Shown here piece by piece: positions 1-12,465 of a stretch of 64,000 nt of DNA. This stretch comes from Apostichopus japonicus (taxonomy: Eukaryota > Echinodermata > Holothuroidea > Aspidochirotida > Stichopodidae), in contig NC_092564.1 of NCBI RefSeq assembly GCF_037975245.1, positions 26,642,984 to 26,706,983 of the forward strand. The letters run 5' to 3'. Made by a program: the position numbers and the translations under genes. Each line of letters opens with the position of its first letter. Position 1 is the stretch's first letter. The notes below the pieces were generated by a model. That model did not search any database. It was not told the DNA's origin and saw only the letters and a program-made list of their open reading frames with translations.

Positions 1-3000
1 ACAGGTACGATCTAAAAGCGCCTCTTATGTTGAAATCTGTCTATTTATATCGCCGGGAGGGTCAACAGTTAATGCCCACGTACAACAAGCAACCTTATTT
101 CACCGTACATGGCTGCACAGTGTGTCGTCGGTGTGGTCATTGCATAGAGCTAGTACTACTACTGTCATTGTTTCATGTTTGTATTGGTATACATCCACCA
201 GCGAAGGTCGCAGCAACAGTCCACTGTAATACATTTTCTACAACGGATTAACATCATGTTACACTATACTGATGGCTCGGAACTATATAGGATGTTCTTT
301 CTTCACCCTTTTCGTACATTTTGGGATATTTTATGGTTAGTATTTTGATGTTTTTGTTGGAGGAAAAGGCATGCAGAGATGTCTTTCTGAAAGCCTTCCC
401 TACTCTTTGGTCAAAACTCAAGGCCATAATATTTGTGGAGGTGTAGCGTTAGGCTTGCACTAGCTCTGCCGTAAAACAACTTCGTCAGGATATGTGGAAG
501 AGATTATGTTGCTATGTTTATAAGGAATGCTATTCAGCTAGGGTCACAGCACATAACGGTTGATCTTAACATTGATTATGTTTGTGTACACAAGCTGTAC
601 ATTAATAATGATTATTAATAGGGTTCATTAACCTTGAAATAACAACAGCAGGCCTAGCCTAACTAAGCATAGTACTATCAAGTATCAGTGTAGTAATATC
701 CTAGTAGTAGTAGTATAGCCTAGTAATAGTATTAAAGATATGCTGATGTTAAGAGTAATGGTTAGTAGGCGATTTTGTGAATGGTAAATTTCTGATGGAA
801 GCCTAGAGAGAGAGGGGGAAAGCATTGCGCGTAGTAACTGGCAATAATTTACATCCTGCTCCAGAATTTTTTGCCTAACTCCTAGTCTAAAAGGAAAGGC
901 AGTTTTACAGTAACAGTAGCATTAGCATAGTTACATGTTGCTTTGAATTGTGTCAAATTTAATATGAAGTGATCAGTTTTACTCATTGTGTAAGGAATTC
1001 CTCCCATTTTAACCTATATCTTATCCCTGGCTACATTGATATATTATTTTTATAAAAAATGTTATGGAATTTTGGGCAATTTCTATAGAAATACTTTCAC
1101 CAATAATAATGGTGATTAAAGTTCTAAGCAATGGCAAATTCTTCAAACAAGTGGTTATAAAATGCACAATCAATAAACACTCTGAAGTTAAGCTTTTCTT
1201 TACAAAATAGACTAATTTTTGGCAAAAAGGATATTGCTTGCAAGAGAGAGAGAGATAATAAAGCTGTCCTGTTTTGTGTTACTGTAAAAGTCTAACTGAA
1301 CATGTTCATCATGATTAAGTAAATGCAGTTGGAGTCAATTATACAAAATATTCAACAGGGCTGTTCATGTTTATACAGTACTGTAGTTGGAGGTTAAATA
1401 TGGATCCATGATCAGAAATTTGTCACCTCTGAACAAAACTTAAGTTGGAGGATTTGGAATTCTAAAAATCTACGAATGTCCAAGTGTATGCAGAAGTAAT
1501 GTGTCTTCTTCAATGTTTCGCTTGGTATTGGATCCAGTCCTGGATAATTCATATTATAAAGCTTTCAAGCTTTTAATTCTCTGCGTTTGTTATGGACGCT
1601 AACCGTTCATAATACCAAGCCATATGGCTAGAAAGTGACATTTGCACTGTTAGTAGATTGACACACTCAGCTGCACTGCAAGAAGTAAACTGTTGCCCTG
1701 GATGTTATTTTCGGTTTCATTGCTTCATTCATCCAAGTTATTTCTCCATTGTGTGAATTATGAGTGAATGAATGGATATATAGTGTCCAATGTTTTGAAA
1801 CGGTTGTGGTCGTAAAATTTGTCTACAAACAGTTGAAGTGTCTTGAAAGACAGTTTATTGACACTGTTTAGATTAGGGTCCAACAATTTTACAAATTTGT
1901 ACACCCTGTGACTGGCTTTTACTTCAAATCCACACCAACGTTTGCATTTAACCACATAATTACACTATGTAGCCAGACATTCTCCCAAGTCGATTCGCAG
2001 GAATTATTTTTGGGGGAACTGCATTATACACATCATGATAATTCTGCCCAATTGAGCTAGCATTATAACACATTATGACGAGTTTGCCCAATTGAGCTAG
2101 CATGATAACACATTCAGACGAGATTGCCCGATTGAGCTAGCTGGTGTTTGCTGCACTCACTTGTACTACTGTATTTACTAACTGTGATACTATTATGTAC
2201 AGTGCAGTACAGTAGTAAGTAATACGGGATATACTGTGATTTGCATTAACTTCTGTATGATTTTGAGTGGAAAACTTGTACAACTTGGACTTAAGTTATT
2301 GGATAAAAACAGTGGAATAGTCCTCGGACAACTAGGTCCAACGTTTTCTGTTTTTCGAAAAAGAAAAAGTATGGTGGATAGAACACCAGCTTTATGCCTT
2401 CTGGTGGATCTCATAGCCCTACCAATAATTTTTTTATTTCAGTATCTCCAAAGTGGTATGTCCGAGTGGTACCTATTTATAGGTTTTGGGAGACGGGGGG
2501 GGGGAAGGGGGGTGTTTGGCTACAAATGCAATCAGAATTTGATTTCAACAATTACTTGTCCGTCCAACAACCTCCAAAGCTGACTTTGGTCGTCTGGGGG
2601 AACCTACCCGTTGGACGACCATTGAAATTTTGCTTGCTTCTCAGACAATCTGAAGAATACTGTACTGTATGCATGGTTGTTCTAGAGATAAACATTTGCT
2701 ATTTTCAAGCAGTACAGCAACCAAATCTGTGGATCAAAAGGATCTGTTGTCATCTTTCTACAGTGCAGATTACAGTAGTTCACTGATGTGTGAAAACTAA
2801 TGCTGTATGTATGTCATGTTCCTGACCTTTACTGACTAATGAAGGTGTTATTGCTGGTTGAATGAAAAGTTGGCTCCCTATCTTGATGAGGAACCAACAG
2901 AACCATTGAGTACTTTGTATACCACACAGTGCATTGTAACAGTGTAAACAGTACTTAGCCTTTCAACTGTGTAACAAGCAATGTCAGATGCATGTGTACT

Positions 3001-6000
3001 GTTAACAGTCAGAATGGTAATGGAAATGAAACAAAAGCATTGCAAACCGCCACTATTTCTGATATATTATACAATATATTCGTGCCATCATGGGATAAGG
3101 TATTTTAAGCTCGTTAAAAAACTAAATAGAAAAAAGGCCTGAGCAAACAACTCAGTAAATCGTATTGACTTTTGAATAAGGAGTGAAAAGAGGGTTATAA
3201 AATTTTACTAGAAATATATGCAAATAACAAAGGTACTTTTTGAATGGTTTCCAAAATGGGCAGAATCGGTAGTTTGACATTTACAGTATAGGGTAAAAAT
3301 AAGTAAACAAGAAAAGAGACAATAGTTGAGTGATGTTCATGGCCAAAGATAATTGTTTGAACTTTGACAAAACAGGCCCAAAGGAAATGCACAGGAAAGT
3401 TGTTATTTATTTTAGGTCGGTCCGAAGGATTTAGTCTTAAATTTTGAATAATAATTAGTTGCAGTACCACCTGTAGTACATTCAATAATTACCTGACCTA
3501 AATTGAACTATTAAGTGAAGCCAAAAAGAAGCCATGGCTTGCTGTCAAAAGGGCAGTGAAGTGCCTTGTTTTTAGTTTGATTTCACCATGTAAAGTTGTG
3601 TACACACATATTGTCAAAACAGCATGAATGAAGCTAAGCAAATATTATTACTGTGTTTTCTGAGATATGGTTTAAGACAGATCTTCAGCATTGTCCCCAA
3701 ATTTTAGCCTGCTATGAATTGAGTGTACGTCATATATGGTACTGTGCTGTCTTGTATGTTAGAAAATAAACATAAAACAATAATCTTGTTGCTGTTTAGC
3801 TCTAACATTACTGTACAACCAAGACTCAATTGACCCTGTCTCCTTTAGGACTTTTCCTTTCACCCACCTACCTAATTACCCAATGACCACCCCCACCCCC
3901 CCCCCCTCAATAAGAAAAAAAGCGAAGTGGAAAAAGAGTAACAATTTGATGCATTCTGAGACGAATAACATATTCATGTATGTGGTTATCTTGCACGTTA
4001 CTCTACTGGATCTAAAGGTTAAGATACTTACAGTACTTATAAGCTGTTCTCATGTGGTTGAGGTCCAGGTATTCACCAAAACAGGACTCAGGATGTCCAG
4101 CGTTATAATATATTATTGTTGCTGACTATTCTGTTGAACCCATCCTCGCTGCTACAAGGTCAACACAGTTTGGTGTGTAAAGAAACATGTACAATGCAAA
4201 GCTGGCCATTAGAAGTACTACTTCATAAAGTAGTAAATTTTGCTCAGAAAGGCACTTGTTCACTTAAGGTTTCATCGGAAGCAGGACTTACTGTAAAGAT
4301 ATATGTTGTTTTGTGAAAATGCACTTGAAAGACATGTTGTTTCAGTCAAGACCTTGGCATAGGCCTGGCTTTGTGTTTGCAGATTTATTAGTCTGTGGGT
4401 GAAAGTACCCCATGATGCTAGGTTACTATCCTATTGCCATGCATACATAAAGCCTTCTGTTAGTCTTTTTACCTTTTGTCATGGAATGTCAACAGGGAGG
4501 ACCAACCTGGGGGTAATGGTAGCTTAGAAAGGTTAAAGCAAGTTTTCTGTTTGGTTGCAAACTTGAAGGGATATTCTGTGGCAGATAATGTGAGGCTTGT
4601 ATAGCTGCTACTTACTTAATAAAAAAAATTTCACAATTTTTTGCAAAGGTGATGGTGGAAGTGTCTGTACAGTATGTGTGCTGTATCTGTATATATGTGT
4701 GTATGTATGTGTGTATGTATGTATGTAAACATGTGTCAATGTACGTATGTGTGATGCCCTGGTGTGAAAACACTGCTCAAAATTCTCATGATGGTTTTAT
4801 TTCATACTCAGTATGTGAATCTGAAACTTCTTGTAAACTCCAGTGACAGGTCATCTGAGATTACCAGTTCTAAGTCAAAGTGAGAAAGCACATATTCCAG
4901 ATGGCTGAAGTTGATGGTGTAATGAAAATTGCCTGTATCTCTCTCTCCCTCTAGTTGTGAAAGCCATGCATGGTATGGATCCACTAAATGGATCTGATAT
5001 GATAAGATATGATATTAAACACTTTGCTCATTAAATGGTCAAAGTTTGCTCCAAAATAACTACTCAGTTTAGTTTGTTCATCAACTTGTGGGACAGAAAA
5101 ATTCCCCAGTGAGCTTTTCAACTTCATGACATAATTGACAGATACAGTAGATAGATGCAACCTCGTACAATCTCTACACAAGCTTTTTGTGCTGCTGGAT
5201 TCTGGCATGATGAAGAGTTTTATGGCAAGCAGCCAACAAAATGTCAGGGTAATTTCTGTTTATCAATAGTGTTACTCACTGAATACCTGTAACACCTTAT
5301 TGTCACTGACAATATCTTATTGTGCCACTGAATATTAATACATATATGTGGATGGATATATGCAACTGCACTTATTTTGTATCATTATATGAAAAGGTCA
5401 GTGATTATAAAATGTCATCATTATTTTACCATTAAAGTTGTATGTACATTTATTTGCATACAACAAAGTCCACCAAATGCGTGTAGTGGTAAATTACCCA
5501 AGTTATGATCGATCTGTAGACATTTAAACAACTATTCTTTTACACAATTACTACATACATGTACAGTATGTAGTGTATACTGTAGATCTGTTATTGCATT
5601 GTTGATTGTTTATCTCTTTGCTATGGTGCAGTGGTATTGTGTGATTCAATGGGAATGCCTTTGTTTTGAAAATCGCCTCAAGAGATTGTACTGAGAGCTT
5701 GCAGAGATAGTATACATCTCGCCCCTTTGAACTTGATAACAGTGATACATTCGTGCAAATGAGACTTGTTTCTTGAAGTTTGATGCTGTATATGCAGAGG
5801 AAGCAGTCACTTCTAATTACGCTATTAGCAATTAGTTATCAGTTTGAAATTCGAAGTACTTTTTTTAATAAATTAAAGTGATTATCTGTTACTGTGGGGA
5901 AGTGGAGATTAACTGCTGGTAGAGATCTGCGCATTAGCTTTGTAGAGTTGGAGATACCGTAATGAGTTTCAAAAGATCGTCACAGAGTACAGTATATACC

Positions 6001-6039
6001 ACCAATATGTTTTATTCCTTGCTGAAAAGAAGATCAGTA
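1..6039. other. 5' flank or upstream intron, no supported exon
   Basis: I find no convincing exon in this AT-rich stretch. A short open frame at 27-251 has a hydrophobic run (ELVLLLSLF) that could recall a signal peptide, but its N-terminal side is long and polar and no strong donor follows, so I do not call it. The segment holds G/C homopolymer runs (about 2495-2515 and 3890-3907), a TGTA-rich microsatellite near 4690-4745 and many short TACTGTA/TACAGTA words. It may be upstream sequence or an earlier intron of the Ig/FN3 gene. Confidence 0.4.
2021..2140. repeat. 40-bp tandem repeat, three copies
   Basis: Three consecutive units of 39-40 bp share the core GCCCAATTGAGCTAGCAT, with substitutions between copies. 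It is a small minisatellite with no coding potential seen. Confidence 0.7.
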
Positions 6040-6790
6040 ATCTATGTAATGGTGACGGTTTGAACTTGTGTGTATGTGTGTGTGTATGTGACGCCCTAGC
6101 TTGTAAACACGATATCTCAAGATGGGTAACCTCTGCAGTTTCATATTTGTGCCTTCCCCATAATTAGTACAAGAACACTAGGGTTTTGGGTGGAGATCAA
6201 AGGTCGTGCCAAGCCTATCTAGTGTATTGTATGATAATAAGTATTCCAAAATCTTATTTCACATCCTCAAAAGTATTTATGTTTATAGCTCTTCAACTTT
6301 GGATTTTGGTTTCGATGATAATCGTAACCTTTGCATTCATGATGTGTGTGTGCATTTGTGACGCCCAGCTTGTAAACACTATATCTGAAGAAGGAAAGGT
6401 CAGACCAATTTTATATTAGGTGTGTAGAAGTACCACATTAAGTACAGGAAGCCTATTGCTTTTGGTGGAGGTCAAAGTTCATTTAAAGTCAACAAATGCC
6501 AAACATTTACTTCACTCCCCTCTTACCTGTCTCTCTGCACCAACGCACCTTCCTAAACATAGTATCGAAGGGAAGCTTGGACAGATCGCATATTTGGTAT
6601 GTAATTGTACCACACTGAGTACAAGAAGCCTAATGTTGTGGGCGGAGATCAATATTCGTTTAAAATCACCAGATTGTGAAAACCATGTTGTACACAATAT
6701 TTCAACAAGGACCGATGTCATATGTAGTATGTTGATGTTTCACATTTAGTACAAGTAGCTTGTTGTTGAGGTCAATGGTAATTTCAGGAC
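6040..6790. repeat. Dispersed 'GGTCAAAGGTCA' repeat family, cluster 1
   Basis: Three to four diverged units repeat the same word order: a GT-rich stretch, 'cttgtaaacac.atatct.aag', then 'ccaca.t.agtacaagaagcct', then a TGGAGGTCAAAGGTCA-like block. Related clusters occur at 14155-14940, 41560-42240, 46150-46640 and 55790-56290. I see no ORF conserved between copies, so this is an interspersed, partly tandem repeat of unknown class. Confidence 0.6.
6505..6560 (+). repeat. Degenerate DIRS left-terminus fragment
   Basis: The order TTTACTTCACTC, then CTTACCTGTCTC, then a 'gcacct' block matches the outer end of the DIRS left terminal repeat at 19993-20040 with several mismatches. Only the outermost 50 bp or so is recognisable. 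Confidence 0.4.
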
Positions 6791-7011
6791 AGCCTGTGTC
6801 ATTGTAAATTGATTGTTTGTGGCAACACACTGCTTTCCATTGTATTACTAAGATCAAGTATGTTGTACACCCTCAATATACATAACGCCAGATTCATAAA
6901 GAAAACTGCTCATGTTACATCATCATTCTGCTTTTTTTTAATGTGATTTCTCTATGGAAAGGAACAGTAGCCGACTTTGTCATCAATGCTTTTTTTATCT
7001 TCTTGTCACAG

Positions 7012-7542
7012 GAAAGTGTACATCGATAACAACTGAAGTAAGGATCGTGAAAGAAGGTGCCACATTTATTTGGGACTGCAGTTCAAACGGAAGTAACGGA
7101 AGGCCGGCGTCATGGACGCTGGATAACAAGCCAATAAATCATAGTAGGATAGCTCCGAATGGATCTTTGTACATATCAAATGCGAGCAGGACTTCAGATG
7201 AGGGAGTTTATCACTGCCACAGTGAAAATGAGCTGGACGATGACAGGCAAGAGCTGCTTGTCGCCACAGACTGCTCTGTGTCACTGGACCCTAAGGTGAT
7301 CCTCGTGAGCGAGGGGGACAGTTACACGTGGCCCTGCTCAGTAAACAGCAGGGGCGATACTGAAATATTTTGGACAAGAGATGGTCGTTGGATAAATAAT
7401 ACGAACCATCATCGAACACATCAGAACGGGTCCCTTCACCTTAGAAATGTGACAGTGGATTTTAACGCAGGGATTTATAGGTGCTGTGCAAGAAACTCTT
7501 TTGGTACATTTTGCAGTGGAAAAGCACAATTTTTTGTTTCAA
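7012..7542 (+). CDS. Ig/FN3 receptor gene exon: Ig domains 1 and 2
   Basis: This internal exon encodes two extracellular immunoglobulin domains. It starts after a strong acceptor (pyrimidine tract ending TTGTCACAG) and ends at donor GTAAGT, phase 1 at both ends, 531 nt. Counting from the first full codon, Ig1 has Cys22, Trp34 and the DEGVYHC motif ending at Cys68. Ig2 has Cys108, Trp120 and the GIYRC motif ending at Cys157. Several N-X-S/T sequons (for example NGS and NVT) suggest an extracellular glycoprotein. An in-frame ATG at 6954 precedes a weakly hydrophobic run, so a first exon starting there is possible, but the acceptor is more convincing. Neighbouring exons share the strand and compatible phase. 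The protein is probably a cell-surface adhesion or guidance receptor; I cannot name the orthologue. Confidence 0.85.
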
Positions 7543-10389
7543 GTAAGTATCAAAATCCTTCTTTTTGCCCCCATCATGGGAGTTGAGGGAGTTTTGTATG
7601 TGACCTCGAGATTATCGAATCTTTCGCTGTGCTGGTGGTCGGCAACTCTGGCCATAGATTTCCTCCTTTTTTTGGTAATCCCTGGATTCTTTACTGTACT
7701 CCCCCCCCCCCCCCCCAAACGGTAAAATTGATAATAAACTGATCCACCCCCATTCTCTGCTCCTAACTTCCGTTGTGATATACTGTAACTTCTCAACCTG
7801 TGTTCATATTGGAATGCTGCTAAGTTTCATAAAATATACTTCACTCCTCATTGACCTGTCTTCTTTACTCTACAGTTTATGCACACCTACATGTAAGTCT
7901 GTTTCTACCCTAGCCTATTAACTGGCAGTAACATCCTTGCATTGCACCCCCCAATGACCCTAAGGTCAAGTAAATAAGTAGTGTTTACAATGGGGCATTC
8001 AAGGTACCTGCCCTACATTGTTAGTAAGGTCTGGGTCTGAAAGGTACCCGGATCCTTTATTGGCTTGATAGTGAATTCATGCAGCTATCACTATATTACA
8101 ATTATATATACATGGACCACATTGAACAATGTCATATCAAGTAGTCTTGAACACTAGTATGTCAATTATAATTTTCAGTTTTGTATAATCAAATATCAAA
8201 CAACATTGCAGCGATTTCGTGACGGAATACGGTACGGGGGGAGGGGGGGAGGGGGAGGGGGTTTCGTGTGGGTTAGCTCCTTGCACTTTGATGTGAGAGG
8301 TTTTAAGGCTGTGAAAAGGTCAATAGGTCAAAGTCTGCTGAAAAAAAGAAAAACAAAATCTATGTACTATGTAGGTACACTGTGGTAACCCTTTGAATTT
8401 CTGTGAAGGCAAAGGTCATTTGCAAACTCTTGTTAACCTGATAACTTACAGAATAGTGTATGGTTTTGTATGCGTATATATTTAAAAATACAGTACTGTA
8501 CCTATAAAAATAAGCGTAGCTGAAAAGTATGTGTACCAGTACCTAAGAAGTGCATACATGTGTCTTGAACGTGCAGTAAGTGAGAGGACCTTGCTGATAA
8601 GTCAAAAAGTGGTCAATACTTAGAAATCAGTGTTTACATTGTAACATATTCTAACATATCCTGTACAATGTGACAAGGAATCAATTATGCCTTTTGGTTT
8701 TTCTGGATGCAAATAAATGTACTGTATATGTGTGTAAGATTTCTGGTTGGCTAGGCAGACCTATTAAAGGCAGTTGTAATGCTTTCGCAGGCTGTGATGA
8801 TATCAGCACAAAGTTTTATCGCAATGATTGCAGTAATGCTGGTATAACACAATAAAGTACTTACTAAGTAGTCTCTGACTAAATGACTACTGAGCACTAG
8901 TACAATACATTGCTTACCTGTTTAATACATGACACATTCAGGTTGCCCAGGCTACACATTATGTTGTATATAGTACTGACATGTATACTGGATTAATTGC
9001 AAACTGCAGAAACTTTTGTCAACAGTGCAGCAAAAACTTGATGAACAAGCTTGTTAGAAGAAAAGGGGGGAAAAAGTGAAAAAAAGAAGAAGAAATGTTC
9101 CCCTGGAAACAGTACATACTAGGGAATCCACTGCATGATTGTAAAGTCTAAACAAGTTCTGTGGTGACCATCAATATAAATTGAGTTTACTTAGCAGAGA
9201 TATATGGCCCGGTATCTGAACCTTTTGGACTCAGATAAACTTTGTATGTAAACAGCACTTCAGAACAGATGGATAAAGAATTTTTAACCATTGGTGGAGA
9301 GGCCTTAAAGTCTCTTTTCTATCCACTCTGGTTGGCTTGTTTCCACAGTTAATTTCATAAAAGCAAACACTGTAACCTGTCACAACCTCACTGCTGTATT
9401 GTATGTACTGTTGATATGTGTTGCTAATGCAGTACTGTTCTGAATGTTTTCCCTTCACAGCCATTGTGGCTGTAATATGAGCGGACCATACCACTTGTGT
9501 TTGCTGTTAAGAGCTTTGTCTTACAAGTAGAAAAATCTATTACTGACCTCTTGACCCACGCATAGCTCATTGCTTTGTTTGGGGGCATAGGTCGCAAGTA
9601 GAGCTGCCTTCCAGGTAAATAGGCTTGCTCAGTTACATGTCACACACCATTAGGGCTTAATGGGAGGATGCTTGCTTTCTGGCATTCAGTAGCTACCAGT
9701 GTACAGTCATTCATGTAGCTGCCATTCACTTGGGAGTGTGCTTGAATAGGATAACAAAATATAGAGCACAGTTTGTTTTTGCTTTTTGAATGAGTTTTTT
9801 CTAATAATGGCAACTTTACTTCTACCCAAGGAGAGAAAGGTTCAATAGACAGGCATAAATTTTATGAAGGTATTTTTTCCCTTCCAAACTTGATCTTCAG
9901 ATGGGAAGCCATAGTCAACTTTGTTTGTTATAAGGTTGATGGCCTGCAAGACCTTCCATATGAATTGATAGTAATTGACATCATCTGTACAGTGTACAGT
10001 ACTGTACATGGGACACACCCAGGCCAAGCCTCATCTAAATGCAAAAGGGTGCATGAACAAGTGTTGCAACCTGGTTGTTAGGTGACTCTATGAAAGTTCA
10101 TTGAATGCTAAGTAATGATGTACGCAAACCTCAATGCACACACGCTCACAAGGGATTCATTTTTTGTCACCATAAAATTTGTACTTTTTCTGGTTTCAAA
10201 AAATAAAGCAACTCAGATGTGATTTTGTTACAGGTCTGTCTCCTCCACTCTCTACATATTTTTTCATATCAGTTAAGTCATATATCATTTGTACATTCCT
10301 ATCGTTTCATATCAATTTGATACTGTTAATGATAGATCCTGTTCAACTCTCTTGAGCAAATCATTTGGCCTCTGGTTGCAAGAGATTTG
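7543..10389 (+). other. Start of 24-kb intron, mostly unannotated
   Basis: No exon is supported here. There is a poly-C run (about 7700-7716), a very G-rich tract at 8237-8262 and a degenerate DIRS left end at 7831-7970. The rest is AT-rich unique-looking sequence with scattered TACTGTA words. Confidence 0.5.
7831..7970 (+). repeat. Degenerate DIRS left-terminus fragment
   Basis: The sequence runs ATACTTCACTCCTC, GACCTGTCTTC, 'tatgcacaccta', and further in 'cattgcac...caatgaccct'. This follows the order of the intact left repeat, whose inner part has 'actgtgcaccctctatgacc'. A sister fragment with the same inner block is at 19091-19195. Confidence 0.45.
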
Positions 10390-10740
10390 TATGTATATCA
10401 CCTCACTCCTCCCTTACCTGTCTCCAATCAACATATGCACCTAACTTCATCTACTTTTGAACCTACAGTTTAACAAAATTGGTACCATTTTAACCGCTTT
10501 GAACACAGATACACCTCCTTATGAAGGGACTGAATAACACTGCCTACATGTGGGGCTACAGTAGATTGTATTTCGATAAACCTCCCCCACCCCATGAAGA
10601 GAATGATTAACACTGCCTGCATGGTGGGGCTACAGTAGATTGTACTTCGCATCTATCTTACCTACACTCCTGCTTACCTGTCTCTGACCAACATATGTAT
10701 GCACTTCTTCATCTACCTAAGTACTGTAAAACTGATAAAA
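10390..10740 (+). repeat. Two tandem degenerate DIRS left termini
   Basis: Two copies of a CACTCCT-CTTACCTGTCTC-'caacatatgcac' block start near 10398 and 10658. They are separated by an internal duplication around 'ctgcatg.tggggctacagtagattgta' (about 10540-10570 and 10615-10645). The copies are diverged from the intact element but resemble each other, so the pair probably duplicated as a unit. Confidence 0.5.
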
Positions 10741-10831
10741 GTTGGTAACAATTTTTAGCATGGCAGGCTATGGTGAAGACACTGAACAGACAGCATGGTA
10801 TGCTAAGTACTATGTAGTGAATAATTTATAG

Positions 10832-11615
10832 TGGGGTCATTCCGTGTCAAATCACGGATGGCTGTTGCTGCACCCTCTCCAAAAATTCCCAAATTTTTTG
10901 TATGATTGGACCACCATGAAATAAGCATATTCTGAAAATTTCAGTTGCATTGCTTTACAATTGGTGGATTTATCACACTTTGAAATTCCGCAATTGATCG
11001 CCACCATGGCATTTTGGCATTTTCTTGACTTTTGAGGTCTCATTTCTCAGCAATTAAACATTCTACTACCTTTCTATTACAGATGCCTATAGAGTCTATC
11101 CCATAGAACAGGAAAATAAAAAAATTAGGCTCCAAAAATATTGTCTTGTGGAGTTAGGTCAACTTAAAAGTGTCAAAATATTCAATTTTTGTACTTTTCA
11201 CTAAATAATGTGCTATTTTTAGTGATGAATTGCTCCTAAACCATTGCTTCAGGGTACTTGATTTTTTCACAAGTTGTTATGTCTAGTACAAACATTACTT
11301 CATAAATTCATAAACTTCATAAATTAATATTGAGAACAGCTAGAACTCTGAAATTTGTTTAGGTGTAAGAACTTCATACTTATAATTAAAGTATAAAACC
11401 CTGACAGCTCTAACATGGTTACTTTGGTAAAAAATTGGCATCAAAACCCCTACCTCATGCTGAATCGCAGCATGAAATAGCAACTTAAGAGTTGCACAAC
11501 TTGCAAATATAGTATAGGAAAGCATTGTAATCATTATTTTGTAATTTGGGAATTTTTCAAAGATGTCGAACTACAACATACCCCAAAATTTGGTGATTTG
11601 ATATGGAATGACCCA
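10832..11615. mobile_element. Non-autonomous DNA-transposon-like element with terminal inverted repeats
   Basis: The ends are imperfect inverted repeats of about 23 bp: the left reads GGTCATTCCGTGTCAAATCA and the right, reverse complemented, GGTCATTCCATATCAAATCA. A second inverted block (AAAAATTCCCAAAT) lies further in on both sides. The 784-bp interior has no transposase-like ORF. This fits a MITE-like deletion derivative of a cut-and-paste transposon; I cannot assign the superfamily from termini alone. Confidence 0.7.
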
Positions 11616-12286
11616 GTGCTCTTCCATGCATACTCAACTATTTTCCTCAGAATTGCAATTTCAATATTTGCTTGTGTTTTGTTAAAGCAGGGATTTCCCC
11701 ATATAATATTGATGTTACAGTATTTGTCCTATGGTAAAAGGTACCAATGTTTATAGGAGATTTTTTTTATTGATTCCACTCATGTAATTAGTGAGTAATA
11801 TAATTCAATTCAAATTCTAAGATAAAATTCTCAAGCAGGCACTGTTTATTGGTTTTTATTTATATATTCATTCATTTTTTATTTATTTAAATTTTTTGAT
11901 TAGGAGTATTCATCATACACCAAAACCATTCTTTTATTACCAATTGAACTAAATACTTTACAGACTGAGTGACATTAATTTGACATTGCCATGATTGTGT
12001 TGTAAAAAAAATGTGGCTGAGAGAATACTTGTGCACAAAATGTGCAAGTCACTGCTTTGAGTATTCATGTGATTGTCATTGCTGATTCCCTAAATGAAGC
12101 ACTTTCGTGTAAGCAACTGTTTAAGGAGGGGGTGGGAAGGGGAGGGGCAAGGTATTTCAGTAGGTGCTTAGTCTCAGAATGTACTTCGACTGACGGTGGT
12201 AATCTAGATGGGTACGGACTACATGCGTAGTGGAAAAGGTATAACAAGTACCATCAATTGGTAAACACACGTCTAGGAACTTTGGT

Positions 12287-12415
12287 TGGTAGAATGAGAA
12301 GGAAGTAGAGGCCAGCCAGCTGAGGGTGTGCCAATTTTCTTTACTTATAGTTGAGAGAGAGAGATTGCTGAGGTTGTGGGGAGATGAACTTGTCACTTTC
12401 AAATATATCAAAATT
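12287..12415 (+). repeat. Degenerate DIRS right-terminus fragment
   Basis: The stretch contains GGTAGAATGAGAAGGA, then 'gagggtg', then GAGGTTGTGGGGAGA, then CTTGTCACTTTCAAATAT. This is the order of the right terminal repeat of the intact element (26363-26536), with many substitutions. It lies about 50 bp before the 36-bp minisatellite. Confidence 0.55.
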
Positions 12416-12465
12416 TGGTTAATACTGGGAATCGTCTACCCAACACAAAATTCCAAATGCTCTAT

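Noticed and set aside
27-251. Possible first exon with a signal peptide
   Set aside because: The hydrophobic run is preceded by about 40 polar residues and no strong donor follows. It is too weak to call.
6954-7011. Translation start for the Ig gene at the ATG before exon 1
   Set aside because: A strong pyrimidine tract and CAG acceptor end at 7011 and the resulting phase matches the other exons. The preceding residues make only a poor signal peptide. Kept as an alternative, not as the main call.
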